Shown here piece after piece: positions 33,243 through 45,330 of a stretch of DNA of 64,000 nt. The number at the start of each line of letters is the position of its first letter. Within the stretch, counting starts at the first letter, position 1. A program made the translations under genes and the position numbers. This stretch comes from Sporodiniella umbellata. Taxonomy: Eukaryota; Mucoromycota; Mucoromycetes; Mucorales; Rhizopodaceae. The notes below the pieces were generated by a model. That model searched no databases. It was not told where the DNA came from and saw only the letters and a list, made by a program, of their open reading frames with translations. The stretch covers positions 372,001 through 436,000 of the forward strand of contig JAIXMR010000007.1 in assembly GCA_025677835.1 (NCBI GenBank). The letters are read 5' to 3'.

Positions 33243-35797
33243 TGCATCGTCAAATTAGATCTGTTCGACATGTCAAAAAATATGCTTCTTTGTTCCATAC
33301 TCATTCAACACAAAGACAAGCAAATACATTAAAAGATTACGATGTAATTGTCATTGGAGGTGGTCATGCGGGAACCGAGGCATGTACCGCTGCTGCTCGT
33401 ACAGGGGCAAGAACCCTACTTTTGACACAAAATATAGATACCATTGGTGAATGTCTACTAGAAATCACTTTTTAAACAGAGAAACTGAAGAGAGATCATT
33501 TTTGTATAGGCGAAATGTCTTGTAATCCTTCTTTTGGCGGTGTGGGTAAAGGCGTTTTGGTAAGAGAGGTGGATGCTTTAGATGGTGTGTGCGGGCGTAT
33601 ATCAGGTATTTGGTTTTTTTTTTTTTTTTTTTTTTTTTAGAATAGCCTTGCTTTCAACCTATACATGGATTTTTAACTCCCCCTCCTCATAAATAAAAAC
33701 AAATGTCATTTATTGTTGTTATTTTTTTTATATATTTTGGCAGATTTGGCAGGTATTCAATTTAAAGTGCTGAATAAATCCAAAGGGCCAGCTGTTTATG
33801 TAAAGATGAATAAACACATGTTAAACAAGTGATAACGCTTTTTATGTATAACAGGGTCCTAGAGCTCAAATCGACCGCAAACTTTACAAGAAACATATGC
33901 ATGAATACCTTAAAGACTATCCCAATTTGACTATTCAGGCAGGCAGTGTAGCCGATCTTGTACTGAACGATGGTATGTCAGAAAATGAACATCAACAGAT
34001 GGTCAAGAAAGGAGCCTCTCAGCTTGTGAAAGGTGTCCGGTTAGAAAACGGACAGGTTATTCGATCACCCAACGTAGTGATCACCACTGGTACTTTTTTG
34101 GGCGGTGAGATTCGTATTGGTCTCAAATCTTGGCCTGCGGGCAGAATTGGCGAAAATCCATCTTTAGCACTTTCAAAGTCTTTGAAATCTGCAGGATTTA
34201 AACTGGGTCGAATGAAAACAGGTACGAAAAAAATAGAAGGAGAGAGAAAGAAGTTTTATAGAGTAAACCCAACTTATTAGGTACACCTGCAAGATTGGAT
34301 GGTAGAACTATTTGCTACGATGGCCTAATTACACAAGAAGGAGATCAACCTCCTTCTCCTTTTTCTTATCTTCATTCAACAGTTCCATACGCAGTAAGTC
34401 TAGATATGAACTTTTGTTAAAAAAAAAAAAAAAAAGATACAAAGACAGAGATTGATTGATGTCAACCAAAGGATCATCAAATCCTATGCCACCAAACAAG
34501 AACCAATGCCAAAGTACATCAATATATTTCTGATCATTTTGATCAAAGTATTCATATCCGAGAAACGACCAAAGGGCCACGTTATTGCCCTTCTTTAGAA
34601 AGCAAGATTCAGCGGTTTACATCAAAAGAGGGTCATAATATCTGGCTAGAGCCTGAGGGGTTGGATACACCTATAGTCTACCCAAATGGTATTTCAAACA
34701 CGATGCCTGAAGAAGTACAGATCAACTTTTTACGTATGATCCAAGGTTTAGAAAATGTACAGGTATTTAAGCCAGGTAAATAAAGAACGCGTGTATAGAG
34801 CTATTTTCTAACCTCGCTCTAGCTTATGGCGTTGAATACGATCATATTGATCCTCGTGAGTTGAGATCTACTTTAGAAACCAAGAGAATTGCAGGCCTTT
34901 TCTTGGCTGGACAAATCAACGGTACAACCGGATACGAAGAAGCCGCCGCCCAAGGTATTATGGCAGGGATCAATGCTGGCTTGCATGCGCAAGGGAAAAT
35001 GCCTTTTATTCTGGATCGTTCCGATGCCTATATCGGTGTCTTGATTGACGATTTGATTACTAAGGGTGTAGAAGAGCCCTACCGTGTGTTTACGGCCAGA
35101 TCAGAATACCGCTTGTTATTGCGTGCAGATAATGCTGACACTCGATTGACCCCTAAAGGGTATGCATGTGGCGTTGTAGGTCAAAAGAGATGGGAGCACT
35201 ACCACACAAGCTCAAAGGCACTTGGGGAAGCAATCGAATCGCTTGAGCAGATCAAAATGCCCGCCATAAAGTGGGCTGCTCATGGCTTAGTTTGCGATAC
35301 TATGTCTTCATTTGATAACAACAATGGTGTACTCAAGAGGTGATGAATCTATCGGTAGCATGTCACTTATAACTCACATTCCCTTAGTGGTACTGATTTG
35401 TTAATGTGGCCTAATATTGGGTTGAATGCCTTTTACGATTTATTGCCCAATTTAGCCTATTTAGAACCAAGCTTAAAGGAACGTGTGATGATAGAAGGTA
35501 AAAAAAAAAAAAATAAAAGTTTGAATTGGTCCTGTCTAAAAAGGGAATTTGTAGGTCGTTATAAGCCTTTCTTAAAAAGACAGGCATTGGAAGTTGAGGC
35601 TATGAAAAGAGATGAAAATCTACAGTTGGACATCAACTTGGACTATTCGACGTAAGCATAGACAAACAAAAACAAAAAGCTTAGATAATCTATAGGATGA
35701 ATCAGCTATCAAACGAAGTCCGTCAGAAGCTTTCTATTGTGAGACCGGAAACACTGGTAAATCAGAGTAGACGAGTTCAATATCAAGACCAACACAT

Positions 35798-35828
<31 letters not shown>

Positions 35829-35928
35829 GGGAGCTGCCAAACGTATTGAAGGCATCACACCTGTGGCTATGGTTGTACTTATGAGACACGCGAAACGTAA
35901 TGGCAGAAATACCAGCGTAGCAGTATAA
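33242..35928 (+). CDS. MTO1: Mitochondrial tRNA uridine-modification protein MTO1 (MnmG/GidA)
   Basis: FAD-dependent enzyme that, with the GTPase Mss1, installs carboxymethylaminomethyl-type groups at wobble U34 of mitochondrial tRNAs. Eleven exons (33242-33446, 33510-33605, 33744-33799, 33855-34221, 34281-34393, 34472-34775, 34823-35339, 35388-35497, 35555-35651, 35696-35756, 35830-35928) give 674 aa. A basic presequence ([18 protein letters not shown]) precedes the Rossmann motif [13 protein letters not shown]. GidA signatures follow: [56 protein letters not shown] and [17 protein letters not shown]. The tRNA-binding C-terminus ends [20 protein letters not shown]. All conserved blocks are intact. 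Confidence 0.95.
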
Positions 35929-37001
35929 TAATTTTAATAAATAGAAAATATAGAAAATGTTATTGTCGGTTCTTTGGGGGCAGATTTTTATCTATATTTA
36001 TAAAAAGAGAGAATTTCCCCCATTCTTTGGTTCAGTGAAGTAAGGCGCTCCTTGATAAAGGGGGAATGAATATGAGATATGGCTTTGATGGAACTGGGCT
36101 TTTGATAATCATGCCCTGTGTTTGTTTTTTTTTTTTTTTTTTTTACATTCCACTGTGGCTCTCGTCTGTATGATACCGCATAAAATGATAGCCACCGTCA
36201 GTGTGGATTACTAAGCTTAGTCTCGTATTTCCATTTTTAGATATACAATGAAAAAAAAAAATCTGAAAATAGTGTTGTCAAATGCTGAGAAATAAAAAAA
36301 AAGGGAGACACATTGATTTGTTTTTCTCGAAAAAATTGGCAAATTTCAGTAGCCAAAAAATTTTTTTTTTTTTTTTTTTACGGCTTGTTTCGGGTTGCCT
36401 ATTTCACTCGGTTCCTAATCTGTTTGGTCTTTTCGGAAACCGTCTTTTTGGAGTTGCATTTCGCTACGTCAAACCATAAACCAATGAAAGTAGCCTATTA
36501 AAATACGCTTGTTTTAGTCCTTTTACCTGAGCATGTTTATTGTTACGACTCAACCAGAAACGATCTAAAAAGTTCGTTTGCTCCTTGAGCAACTCTAAAC
36601 CAAATTCTGACTTCAAATCAGCCTTACTTCATCAAAAGCTGAAATTCTAATATAAATTCCTTTTAGAAATGAAAATCCAACAAACAATAAAGCTTGAGCT
36701 TAATCTTCTAGAAAGAAGTCACTCTGTTAAAAAAGGGATCGACACAATCATAGGCTTATAAATGGGTTGACAAATCATGCAGAGCGGAAATACTGTTTTG
36801 CAACAGATTACTAAGCTTGTAAAATTCTTTTTTTTTTTTTTTTTTCTGTTCTTATTTCTCTTTTTTTTTTTTTTTATTTTTCTTTTTTTTTTTTTTTTTT
36901 TTTTTATAAGCGAGTAATAAAGATATTTCCGACGTTATTTTTCTGAAAAAAAAAAAAAAAAAAAAAAAAAGAACTTTAAAAATTTCGTATTGGATAGTTT
37001 T
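35929..37001. other. Intergenic, homopolymer-rich
   Basis: Many T and A runs (36125-36144, 36358-36379, 36828-36905, 36944-36970). No gene supported on either strand. Confidence 0.55.
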
Positions 37002-37909
37002 ATGAAATCTATTACACATAAACGTCGCAAAGTGGCATGTCCTTACAAAAATCAAAGCGATTCTAGCAGAAAGCACATATTCAAATATGACCAGGCATGT
37101 AATCTGCTAAATGCTATGGAAATCAATCAGAGAAAACCACTGACCAAGAAATGCATCGGTAAGAACCCATACCCATTTTTATTAATAATGATAACCCATT
37201 TAATTTTTTTTTTTTTTTTCCCCGCCCCCTTTCTTTAAAATATAGCCCATTTAGCCATTTATGTTGCCCAAACATGGGAAAGTAACCCTTGCAAAGAAAA
37301 AGTGCAACAACTGTTTTGCATGATGAGTAGCTTGCTTGACACCCAAACCAACCCCAACGAACCCTTTGAAATATCACTGCAAAAGTACTGCACAGGCTCT
37401 AATTTCATGCCTGCGCTATGTCCCAGCACTACTTTATTGGTGGCTATCAATTATATCGAAAGACTGAATAGGGTGAGTTGTGTTGTTGAAACCATTGATC
37501 TTTAATTCTTTGAGAGTAGAAATATCAAGGCTTGAAAGGGACCTCTGGCTGTGGCTCGCGTATGATCTATATCGCCTACAGTTTAGCCGCCAAACACATC
37601 TACCATTGCCTGAGACTCGTTATTTATACAAAAGAGGCTCAAAAGCCCATCACACCCCCAACATCGCCCAAAATACCCACTTTCCAACAGTCTTACACAA
37701 ATGACGAAAAGAAGCACAAAATAGAGCGCATGGAAAAAGAGTTTCTTTGTTTTCTCGACTACGACCTGTCCGTATCAGATCCTACAGCGCTTGTCTATTG
37801 GGCTCATAGCTACGACGATACACTCGATACGCTTTACAGCGACAGAGAATATACCTCCGCAGACGAAGGCGATGATGAAATGGACGACGAAGATGATGCC
37901 ACCCTTTGA
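37002..37909 (+). CDS. Cyclin-box protein
   Basis: Predicted cyclin, partner of a cyclin-dependent kinase, perhaps of the Pho80/PCL group. Exons 37002-37158, 37246-37472 and 37520-37909 give 257 aa. A basic N-terminus (KSITHKRRKVACPYK) precedes the cyclin core: STTLLVAINYIERLNRKYQG, GCGSRMIYIAYSLAAKHIYH and MEKEFLCFLDYDLSVSDP, corresponding to the helices that bind the kinase. A Pro/Thr insert (KPITPPTSPKIP) with possible TP/SP phosphosites lies between helices. The C-terminus is very acidic. The start at 37002 is the first ATG; an upstream TTG could not serve. Exact class is uncertain. Confidence 0.72.
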
Positions 37910-38132
37910 TGGCGCCCATATCGCCCTATGTATGTACATACAGAAAAATATACGTGCATTTTGTAATATCCACCCTTTTTTTTTTTTTTTCACTCTATTC
38001 CTTCTAATAATGACCCTGTTGACCTTAATAAACTCTCTTACCCCACTTTCGCCTTGGATAAAATTAAAGTCCAGTTGTTTTTAATTTGTTTCATACAACC
38101 TCTTTTTTTTTTTTTTTTTCTTATTCGCACAT
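37910..38132. other. Short spacer
   Basis: T runs and an AATAAA-like signal (near 38027-38032); nothing else seen. Confidence 0.5.
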
Positions 38133-39186
38133 ATGAAAATAAATAGTATTGCTTTGTTTTCAACTCTTGTATCTACTGTGGTAGCCTTTGATAACACAGT
38201 GCCTTGTGTTCTGTGGTCTCCTAAAGAGTGTGTATACATTTTTTTTTTTTTTTTTGGTTGAATCGACTTGTATTAAAAGCTCTTTGCAGTATTTAATATG
38301 CATTGTTATAGTTACATTAACCCAAACACACAAACTCAACATGTCATGACTCATGCAGATGCTGCGACCTCTATTCTTTCCTCTCTTTCGCACGACATTT
38401 GCTCAGCAAAAGTGATTGCCTTGTTCAACCAGCCTGAGGTATTATATAACGTGACATTTGTACAAAGACATTAAACCATAGTTTAAAGCTGCATAGTAAT
38501 GACCTGACTCGTCCAGAAAACAAACACTCTTTTGAACAGTTGAAGGTAAGATTCATCTATGCGACATTGAATATTAACAACAACCCTACAAGGCCCGTGT
38601 TGAAAATGCTCATTCTCATTCCTCTTTGGAATATATTACGGACGGTGTTGATATTCAACAAGTAGCTCAAAAGTTAGCCATTCAATGCAATACCCAGATT
38701 TCTTATCTGGATGCTTCTAGTAAGTGCCTATTTCTTTTGTAGTCGCCAGGAAAGATAACCACAAAAAAAAAAAAAAGCTATTTCTACAGACGATTTTCCT
38801 GAACAAGACAAACCGATAGTGGCTATTGTGTCTCTTTCTCAAACCAACGATTTGAATAAGAACAGTAAATATTTTACCAAACAGGTGATAGATACTAAGT
38901 ACTTTCTTGTCTAGATGCTTTATTAGAGCAAGTCATGAGATCGATCCCTACCGATGATTATGCCGCTGTTTATACATCTAGCTCACCCAAGGCCACTCTA
39001 CGTCGCCGTGCACCTGTTGAGGAAAAACTACCCATTTTTGCTAAATACCAATTGTTTACACCTGGTGTATTTATGGTTCTAGGTGTTTCTCTTCTCTTTA
39101 TGTTTATTGCAGGTGTGGGTATTACTTGGTTATCAGGTATTCAAACACCCATTCGTATGGAAGCACCCAAACAAAAGAAAAATTAA
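38133..39186 (+). CDS. BIG1/VOA1-like (V-ATPase S1-type) ER membrane protein
   Basis: Type I ER membrane protein of the family that includes yeast Big1 (beta-1,6-glucan/cell wall) and Voa1 (V-ATPase V0 assembly). Six exons (38133-38227, 38312-38438, 38489-38545, 38593-38719, 38790-38864, 38915-39186) give 250 aa. A signal peptide (MKINSIALFSTLVSTVVA) is followed by DNTVPCVLWSPKDYI, as in the family's luminal start. The best-conserved part is the C-terminal helix, AKYQLFTPGVFMVLGVSLLF with the following GITWLSGIQTP. The cytosolic tail ends KQKKN, which fits a KxKxx retrieval signal to the ER. Big1 versus Voa1 cannot be told apart by eye. Confidence 0.8.
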
Positions 39187-39230
39187 AAAAGAAGAATAAA
39201 AATCTTTTTTTAAGAGAGAAAAGAAAGCCA

Positions 39231-39309
39231 CCTACATATATACATACATACACACACATACACACACACATACACACACATACACACATACACACATACA
39301 CGCACACAC

Positions 39310-39348
<39 letters not shown>
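39231..39348. repeat. (CA)n-rich microsatellite of ~115 bp
   Basis: Starts ATATATACATACATACAC and continues as CA/CATA units, then a T run. Lies between the convergent 3' ends of the BIG1-like and SGNH genes. Confidence 0.9.
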
Positions 39349-39351
<3 letters not shown>

Positions 39352-39385
39352 TTTTTTTTCTTTTTCTTTTTCTTGAAGGAGGGAA

Positions 39386-41029
39386 TTAATAAGTTTGATG
39401 AATGAATCTCAAGTGACTGGTATGATAGAGAGTGACTTCAGTAAATTTGGCAACACTCACCACCGATGTATCACAACTGGTAACAGCGAGACCAGCATAG
39501 ACATCTTTTGCGAGCTCAAAAGGGACTTGAACAAAAGGTTCCCAGGCGGTGGAGGTACCGGTAAGGAGATCGATATGTTGAATCTGTACTTCGAAAAGAT
39601 CTTTTCGAGAGCGCATCAAACGAAGTCGATAGGGAGGCGCGGCCTTCATTTTTTTGATAGTTTTGGCGGATTCAAAGTTATGTTGACGGATTTGAACAAA
39701 GACACCGTCAGCGGGTGAGATGCCTACCATGATCAGGGGAGAGCCAGAGCCAAGATGTTCACGAATCATGATGCCTGCTTTAGCACACTTTGCAAAGGTG
39801 GAATGGGACCGGATCGTGCTTTCCAAAGCACCCGTGCCTGAAAAAGGTTGATACATGAACCGAAACGCGTCGTTGACGCTCTCAATATCTGCACCCGAAC
39901 CCCAGAGGGTGAAGGTAGAGTAGGAATCGGCAGAGACAGTGCCTGGAAGACCAATCTGGGTTTCATCCCCTACGTCCATGGTTTGCCAATCCCCAGGTAG
40001 GTTCGGGTTGGGTGCAGGTCCAGGCAAAGGCTGGTAGGGATCCATCAACTTGGTAAGCAGAAGCGGGTGTAACCGTTTGGCAAACTGTTCATGGCCTGCA
40101 TCGTTCAAATGTTCCTAAACAGGTTGAAAAGAAAAAAAAAAAAGAGTCATAAAAAAAAGATAGAACCCAACCCCCTTTACCTTGTCAAGATAAAGTGAAG
40201 GGCCATATTTCAACCAACCGGTTGTATCAATAAAATGAACATGCGAGTCGCCCTGTTGCTTGAGATCCAATACTGCTTGTTGTGTAGACCGAAACATGTC
40301 ACCCAAAGGTTCGGACAGTACAAAGAGTGGTGATTCTGCTTGAAGCGATGTACGGCGGACGTTGGTGAGAAACTGGGTGAGTTCTTGACGGTAAGCATGC
40401 GAACCATAGCCTTTTCGTTTATCGTTGGCGCCCAACAGGAGAACCAGTGCATCGGATGACATCCATGTTTGAAAATAGTCTGTTGAAAGCCCATGCATCA
40501 GAGTTGCGTCATGGCAAGCCGTCAGTGCTCGATGCGCTGTACCCAAGGTGGCCAGCCAAGAAAAGCTAGTGAAAGGGCCTTGGGTGGTATCCGTGCCCAG
40601 GACTAGATCATGGCCTACAAACTCTACCAACCGCTTGGGTCCAACCGATGAGGGCGGCAAAGCACGACCGCTGTCTTCAATCCAAAGTGACTGTAGACTG
40701 ATAGCATCCGTAGCCATCACCAACACCTTGTGCGTTTCATGATCAGGTAGCGTCACTGTCGTCACCCGTGTTGTGTTTGCAAAAAAAATCGTCGTTGGCC
40801 CATCGTCTATCTTTACTAAAAAGTTGGAAGCATTCCTAAGTGTGATCTGAACCGTCTGTGTCTGTTGAAAGCTTGCTTGGAAATAAGCGCCTGGCCAATC
40901 ACTCTGCATAGCATCCTTACTCGATTGCCATCTTCCAATATATTCAATCTTTTTATCGTCAAAAGGTATGCTGGCTGAAAACACAAGTGTCGTAAAGTAG
41001 TAAAGCAACCCCAAGTAATGTTGTATCAT
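39386..41029 (-). CDS. Secreted SGNH/CE2-like protein with altered nucleophile motif
   Basis: Two exons (41029-40181, 40114-39386) give 525 aa. A signal peptide (MIQHYLGLLYYFTTLVFSAS) is followed by a beta-sandwich like that of carbohydrate esterase family 2 (IEYIGRWQSSKDAMQSDWPG, residues ~28-50), an SGNH hydrolase core (about 150-310) and a C-terminal beta-sandwich of the DUF1349/enolase-regulation type (WQTMDVGDETQIGLPG, then WGSGADI, ..KAGIMIREHLGSGSP). In the SGNH core the block with Asn is present (LLLGANDKRKG) and the final DxxH is present (LNDAGHEQ), but the GDSL block reads VEFVGHDLVLG: the Ser is missing. The protein may be a binding protein or use another residue. The ATG at 41029 is preferred because it opens the signal peptide. 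Confidence 0.8.
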
Positions 41030-41545
41030 TCTTGACTCTTGAATAATAAAAACTAAAGAAAAAAGAAAAAAAAAAAAAAAAAAAAAAAAAACTGAGTTTT
41101 GATTTGGGTCGTGAAACAACCAAGACAAATAAAGTTTTTTTTTTTTTTTTTTGGCAGCGTCAAGTGGTAGCTCTACATTGGCCTATTTCACAGCCACACC
41201 TATCCTTTCTTTAACAAAAACCCCTTCTTTTTTTTTTTTTTCTGCATTTCACTTTATTCTAACGATTCCTGTACACTTTTAGAATGGGCTAAAAAAAAAA
41301 AAAAAAAAAAAAAAAGAAATAAATAGAAATGACATTTGTCACCCAACGGGTTGTCAAAAAGGAAAAAGTGATTCCAAAGTCATTTACAAACATGGAAGCT
41401 ATCAACTTGAAAAAGTTTTCTAGAAAACATCAAAAAGTGACACAGTTATTTTCTGTCTATATTTTTTTTTTTTTTTTTTTTTTTTTGGGGTCAAACTTTG
41501 TACTTGTGAATATACGCGGTTTTATTAATATTGATTGATTTGTGT
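41030..41545. other. Spacer with many A/T runs
   Basis: A 69-codon frame at 41329-41538 runs through a T run coding for Phe and is not credible as a gene. Nothing else seen. Confidence 0.5.
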
Positions 41546-41747
41546 TTAACAGCAACCACCTTGGTTTTGCTGTCTGTGATGTTCATCCAGATTCAATCTT
41601 TCATCTTCTTGAAGTTCGTTATTTGCATTTTCCTGTTGTAGTTGAACAATCGCCGATATCAAAGAGCGAGTAGCCTCCTCAATGTTGTTATTGTCTTTGG
41701 CAGAAGTTTCAAACCTAAGAACGATCAACGATTGAATAAACGATGCC

Positions 41748-41780
<33 letters not shown>

Positions 41781-42362
41781 AGAACGCATTACCATTGTAT
41801 AAAACCATTTTCTTTACAGAAACTATCCAACTCTGCAGGATTTGCATGTTGTCCATGCCCTTCGTTGATTAAATCCGTCTTGAATAAAGTCAGTAAAACA
41901 ATGGATGGTCGTTTTCTTTATTACCTTATTGGCCAGCAAGATCACTGGTATCTGTCCCCCTCCCCAAGCATCAGGTAATGACACTTTGGCATCGATATCT
42001 TTTTTCCATTTAGTCACCCCTTCAAATGTCTGTGGTCTGGTAATGTCATACACCACGATAGCTCCAAGCGCCTCTTTATAGTACACGCGTGTCATGTTTC
42101 CGAATCTTTCTTGACCTGCAATATCCCAGAGTTGTAACCGAACAATGATCTCAGGTCCCCATTGAATCACTTTAAGCGCAAAATCGACGCCTATCTAAAA
42201 TTCAATCCAGGTCAGTGGCTCTCCTGATTTGTTTGATATATCAATACTTGCCGTAGACTTGTAATTGGTTGAAAATATATTATGAACATAACGACGTATG
42301 ATCGAAGTCTTTCCTGTACCAAGATCACCCACTACCAAGATTTTATAAAGATATTCTCTCAT
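41546..42362 (-). CDS. Rab32/38-type small GTPase
   Basis: Small GTPase of the Rab32/Rab38 branch, which in animals acts on lysosome-related organelles and mitochondria. Four exons (42362-42252, 42194-41925, 41878-41793, 41714-41546) give 211 aa. Motifs: P-loop GDLGTGKTS, switch I KSTIGVDFALK, switch II WDIAGQERFGNMTRVYYKEA (the FGNMTRVYYKEA string is a Rab32 hallmark), NKTD, and ETSAK. The C-terminal CC is a geranylgeranylation signal. Position two after the P-loop start is not the usual Gly-Val-Gly but GDLGTGKT, as in this family. Intron 1 has a GC-AG donor: TCTACG|GCAAGT. The gene is divergent to the syntaxin. Confidence 0.92.
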
Positions 42363-42721
42363 CTCTGCCTTTTAAAAAATGAGTCTTTTTTTTTTTTATT
42401 GATGTCAAAGTTGAACAAAATACCATTTTTATCTATGGTTTGGTATAGTTTTTATAATAGAAAAGAAAAAGAAGTTTATTATTTCTGTTTATTTTTTTTT
42501 TTTTGAATGTAGAGAACAATCCTTCGGACACCCCTTGAGCACAACCGTAAAAACAAAACAAACGCTTACCATTGGTTAATGACACTTCATGACGATTGCG
42601 CCTGACCCATGAGTGGAGTTGGGTAACTGCAAGAAGAGGGGTTCACCGTAGTTGTAGTCATTCTCAACCAAAATCATATTTAAGAACGAGTCGCTTCTTA
42701 TCTTTGGCTTTTGAGAATCTC

Positions 42722-42753
<32 letters not shown>

Positions 42754-43063
42754 ATGAGATCATCTTCTAAAAAGTCCTCCACTTTCAGCCATTTGTGTTA
42801 TTCGATTGCCTTTTTTAAAATAGACCGTTCACTCATTTGACACTCCTCCAGGAACACACTTGTCTCATCACACCTGGGTTAAGATTGAATGTGCTCTAGT
42901 CATTTTCAATTTTCTGTTGATGTTGTCTGTTTTTAAGAAAAACCCTTTTTCTTCCTACATACACACATATATTATAAGCTCTTTGGAATGTATGGGGGGG
43001 GGGAGAAAGAGATCCCCTTGCTGCAATGAACCTGTACTTGTTTTTGTATTGTTTTTTCATGCT

Positions 43064-43104
<41 letters not shown>

Positions 43105-43305
43105 TGCATTGTAAGAACAACAGGATTAAATCAAGTCAACCCATCGTGTACATTTGTTTGTTTATCACAAGTGTATGTAGACTGTTTTCTTAAATACAAC
43201 GTGGATTGATACATGTGTAAGCGTGTTTCTGTTAATAAGAAACCGATGCTATAGACTCTATTTTACTTGTGACGTCAATAAAGCAGGAATGCTTTCTAGC
43301 ACTTT

Positions 43306-43342
<37 letters not shown>

Positions 43343-43406
43343 TTTACCTCTCTTTTCTTGTTCTTTAATTCTTTCAGAATATCCCTTTTGGTGTTTTCAT
43401 TCTATC
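42363..43406. other. Divergent intergenic region between Rab32 and syntaxin
   Basis: T runs (42721-42746, 43065-43100), a (CATA) tract near 42956-42975, a G run (42996-43003) and a (TA)n run at 43308-43340 about 65 bases before the syntaxin start. No gene supported. Confidence 0.55.
43308..43340. repeat. (TA)n run upstream of syntaxin
   Basis: About 16 TA units in the presumed promoter or 5' UTR. Confidence 0.85.
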
Positions 43407-44707
43407 ATGTCGTACTCGTTTAGTAGAGATAGAACAGCAGAATTAAATACCCATCCGACAGAGGTATATAAAGCAAGAGACGCTTTTGTTTTCTTTCTTC
43501 TTACAATTAGTGTATCTGCCTTTGATTCTCATATTTAGAGGTAAAGAAGAAAAAAAAAAAAGGGGGGGGGGAGAGATAGGTAGTGATTTATTTCTTTAGT
43601 ACTCAAAAACCTCATGATTGGGGGTATACGCCTACCGATCCATCTTATGAGATGAACAACAGACAACCCGACCTATCTACTTCCGAAGGATTCTTTGAAC
43701 AAGTAAAGGAAACACAGTCTAGCTTTGTCTTTATATATCTGTGTATTAGTTGGATAGAATCAAGAGTGATATGGAATCTATAAATTACAATATTGACAAA
43801 ATCAGCAACTTACATAATACCCTACTTCAAAGTTCCAATGAACAGCAATCCAAAAAGATTTCCAAGGAACTCGAACAACTTAAAACAGCTACACAGCAAA
43901 CCAACACGGCTATTAAGAAAAAACTCCAAGGTAAACAAAGAGAGATGGAAACCGTAGCTTATGAGGGTTACATCAAAAGAGCTCCAAGACAACAACCATC
44001 GACAAAGAAATAATCCGGATACACCAATGCACAATCAACAGGTAGAAAGACATTTCACTTTTTTTTTTCTTATTTTTTCAATGGCCAGGTTTCAGCCTTA
44101 AAAAGAAAGTTTATGGACACCATCCAAAGATACCAAGACGTCGAAAGAAATTATCAATTGAGATATCGCCAAAGGATTGAACGTCAAATAAGAATTGGTA
44201 AAAGGAGTGATGTTTGATTCACCCATCTACGGATGGATAAAGAAGAGAAGCAGACTCATGTGTTTACCATAGTAAAACCCGAGGCGAGTCAAGATGAAGT
44301 AGATACCATCATTGATTCAGAAGGCCCTCCTCAAGTATTTGCACAATCCGTAAGCTCTTGCGACAAACACTCTTTAGACACTAACTGCTCTCGGTTAGCT
44401 TATGAGCGCTGGTAGACAGGGACAGGCCAAAGCTGTTTTATCCGAAGTTCAAACAAGACAGGATGATATTAAACATATCGAAAAAACAATCATTGTAAAT
44501 CTGAATGAACGACAGAATCGTTTTACTAAACATTCACAGGAATTACATCAACTCTTTATGGATATGTCCATGATGGTAGAGCAACAAGGGGAAACATTAA
44601 CTACCATAGAAAACCAAGCGGAACAAACACAAACGCTTGTTCAAGATGGAAACACGTTTATATCAAAAGCCATCCAGAGTGCTAAAGCGACACGCACCGT
44701 AAGTTTA

Positions 44708-44740
<33 letters not shown>

Positions 44741-44856
44741 AGCCAAGGGGGACTGATTTATGAATGGGTCTAGAAAAAATGGTGTTGCTTTTTTCTATGT
44801 ATTGGTATTTGTGTTATGATAGCCATCTTGGTGTGGTGGTTTGGATTTAATCATGT

Positions 44857-44900
<44 letters not shown>

Positions 44901-44948
44901 ACTGCTCTTTCTTACCAGCTTGATCCACAGGGAGTTGGCGATAACTAA
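43407..44948 (+). CDS. Plasma-membrane-type syntaxin (t-SNARE, Sso1/2-like)
   Basis: Qa-SNARE that drives vesicle fusion at the cell surface or endomembranes. Exons 43407-43463, 43600-43702, 43750-43930, 43980-44041, 44089-44197, 44273-44349, 44399-44698, 44774-44857, 44919-44948. The Habc region starts FFEQLDRIKSDMESINYNIDKI, and IKKKLQELQDN, RYQDVERNYQLRYRQRIERQ follow. The SNARE motif is in the 300-base exon (VQTRQDDIKHIEKTI..LHQLFMDMSMMVEQQGE, QTLVQDGNT), then a tail anchor (WCCFFLCIGICVMIAILVWWFG) and a short luminal end. Exons 1 and 2 are not in phase; including the two bases at 43539-43540 as an exon restores a 334-codon frame. Otherwise translation may begin at a Met in exon 2. Confidence 0.85.
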
Positions 44949-45252
44949 TAATAAACCAAAAGCGTAGAATACAGATCTTTCTCTTTTACAGTTTCCTTAT
45001 TCAAGGGTCTGTTCATAGGCGTGTTTTTTCTTAAAAAAGTGAAGGGCTAATATGTACACCCATCACATCCAACTTGGTTGAACGTATCTCACCCACACAA
45101 AAAAAAAAAAAAAAAAAGTAGAATAGGCAGGACGGATCTCTCCCCATTTCAGAACGCGTTTGTTTCTATTTCACTCTTGCCAATGCACTCTCCCTCATGG
45201 AGGCTTCTGAACTCCGATGTCGACATCATCAATACGCCTGGTGAATGATTGG

Positions 45253-45291
<39 letters not shown>

Positions 45292-45330
45292 TTCTTGTTT
45301 TTCGATTACAACCCCCTCACTCTTACAACA
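44949..45330. other. Spacer
   Basis: A run near 45101-45118 and a T run of about 35 at 45257-45290, 40 bases before the NDUFA9 start. No gene seen. Confidence 0.55.

Noticed and set aside
39122..39389. Frames of Thr-His or Cys-Val repeats
   Set aside because: Translation of the (CA)n microsatellite on either strand.
41329..41538. 69-codon frame MTFVTQRVVKKEK
   Set aside because: Passes through a T run, lacks homology and lies in the spacer downstream of Rab32.
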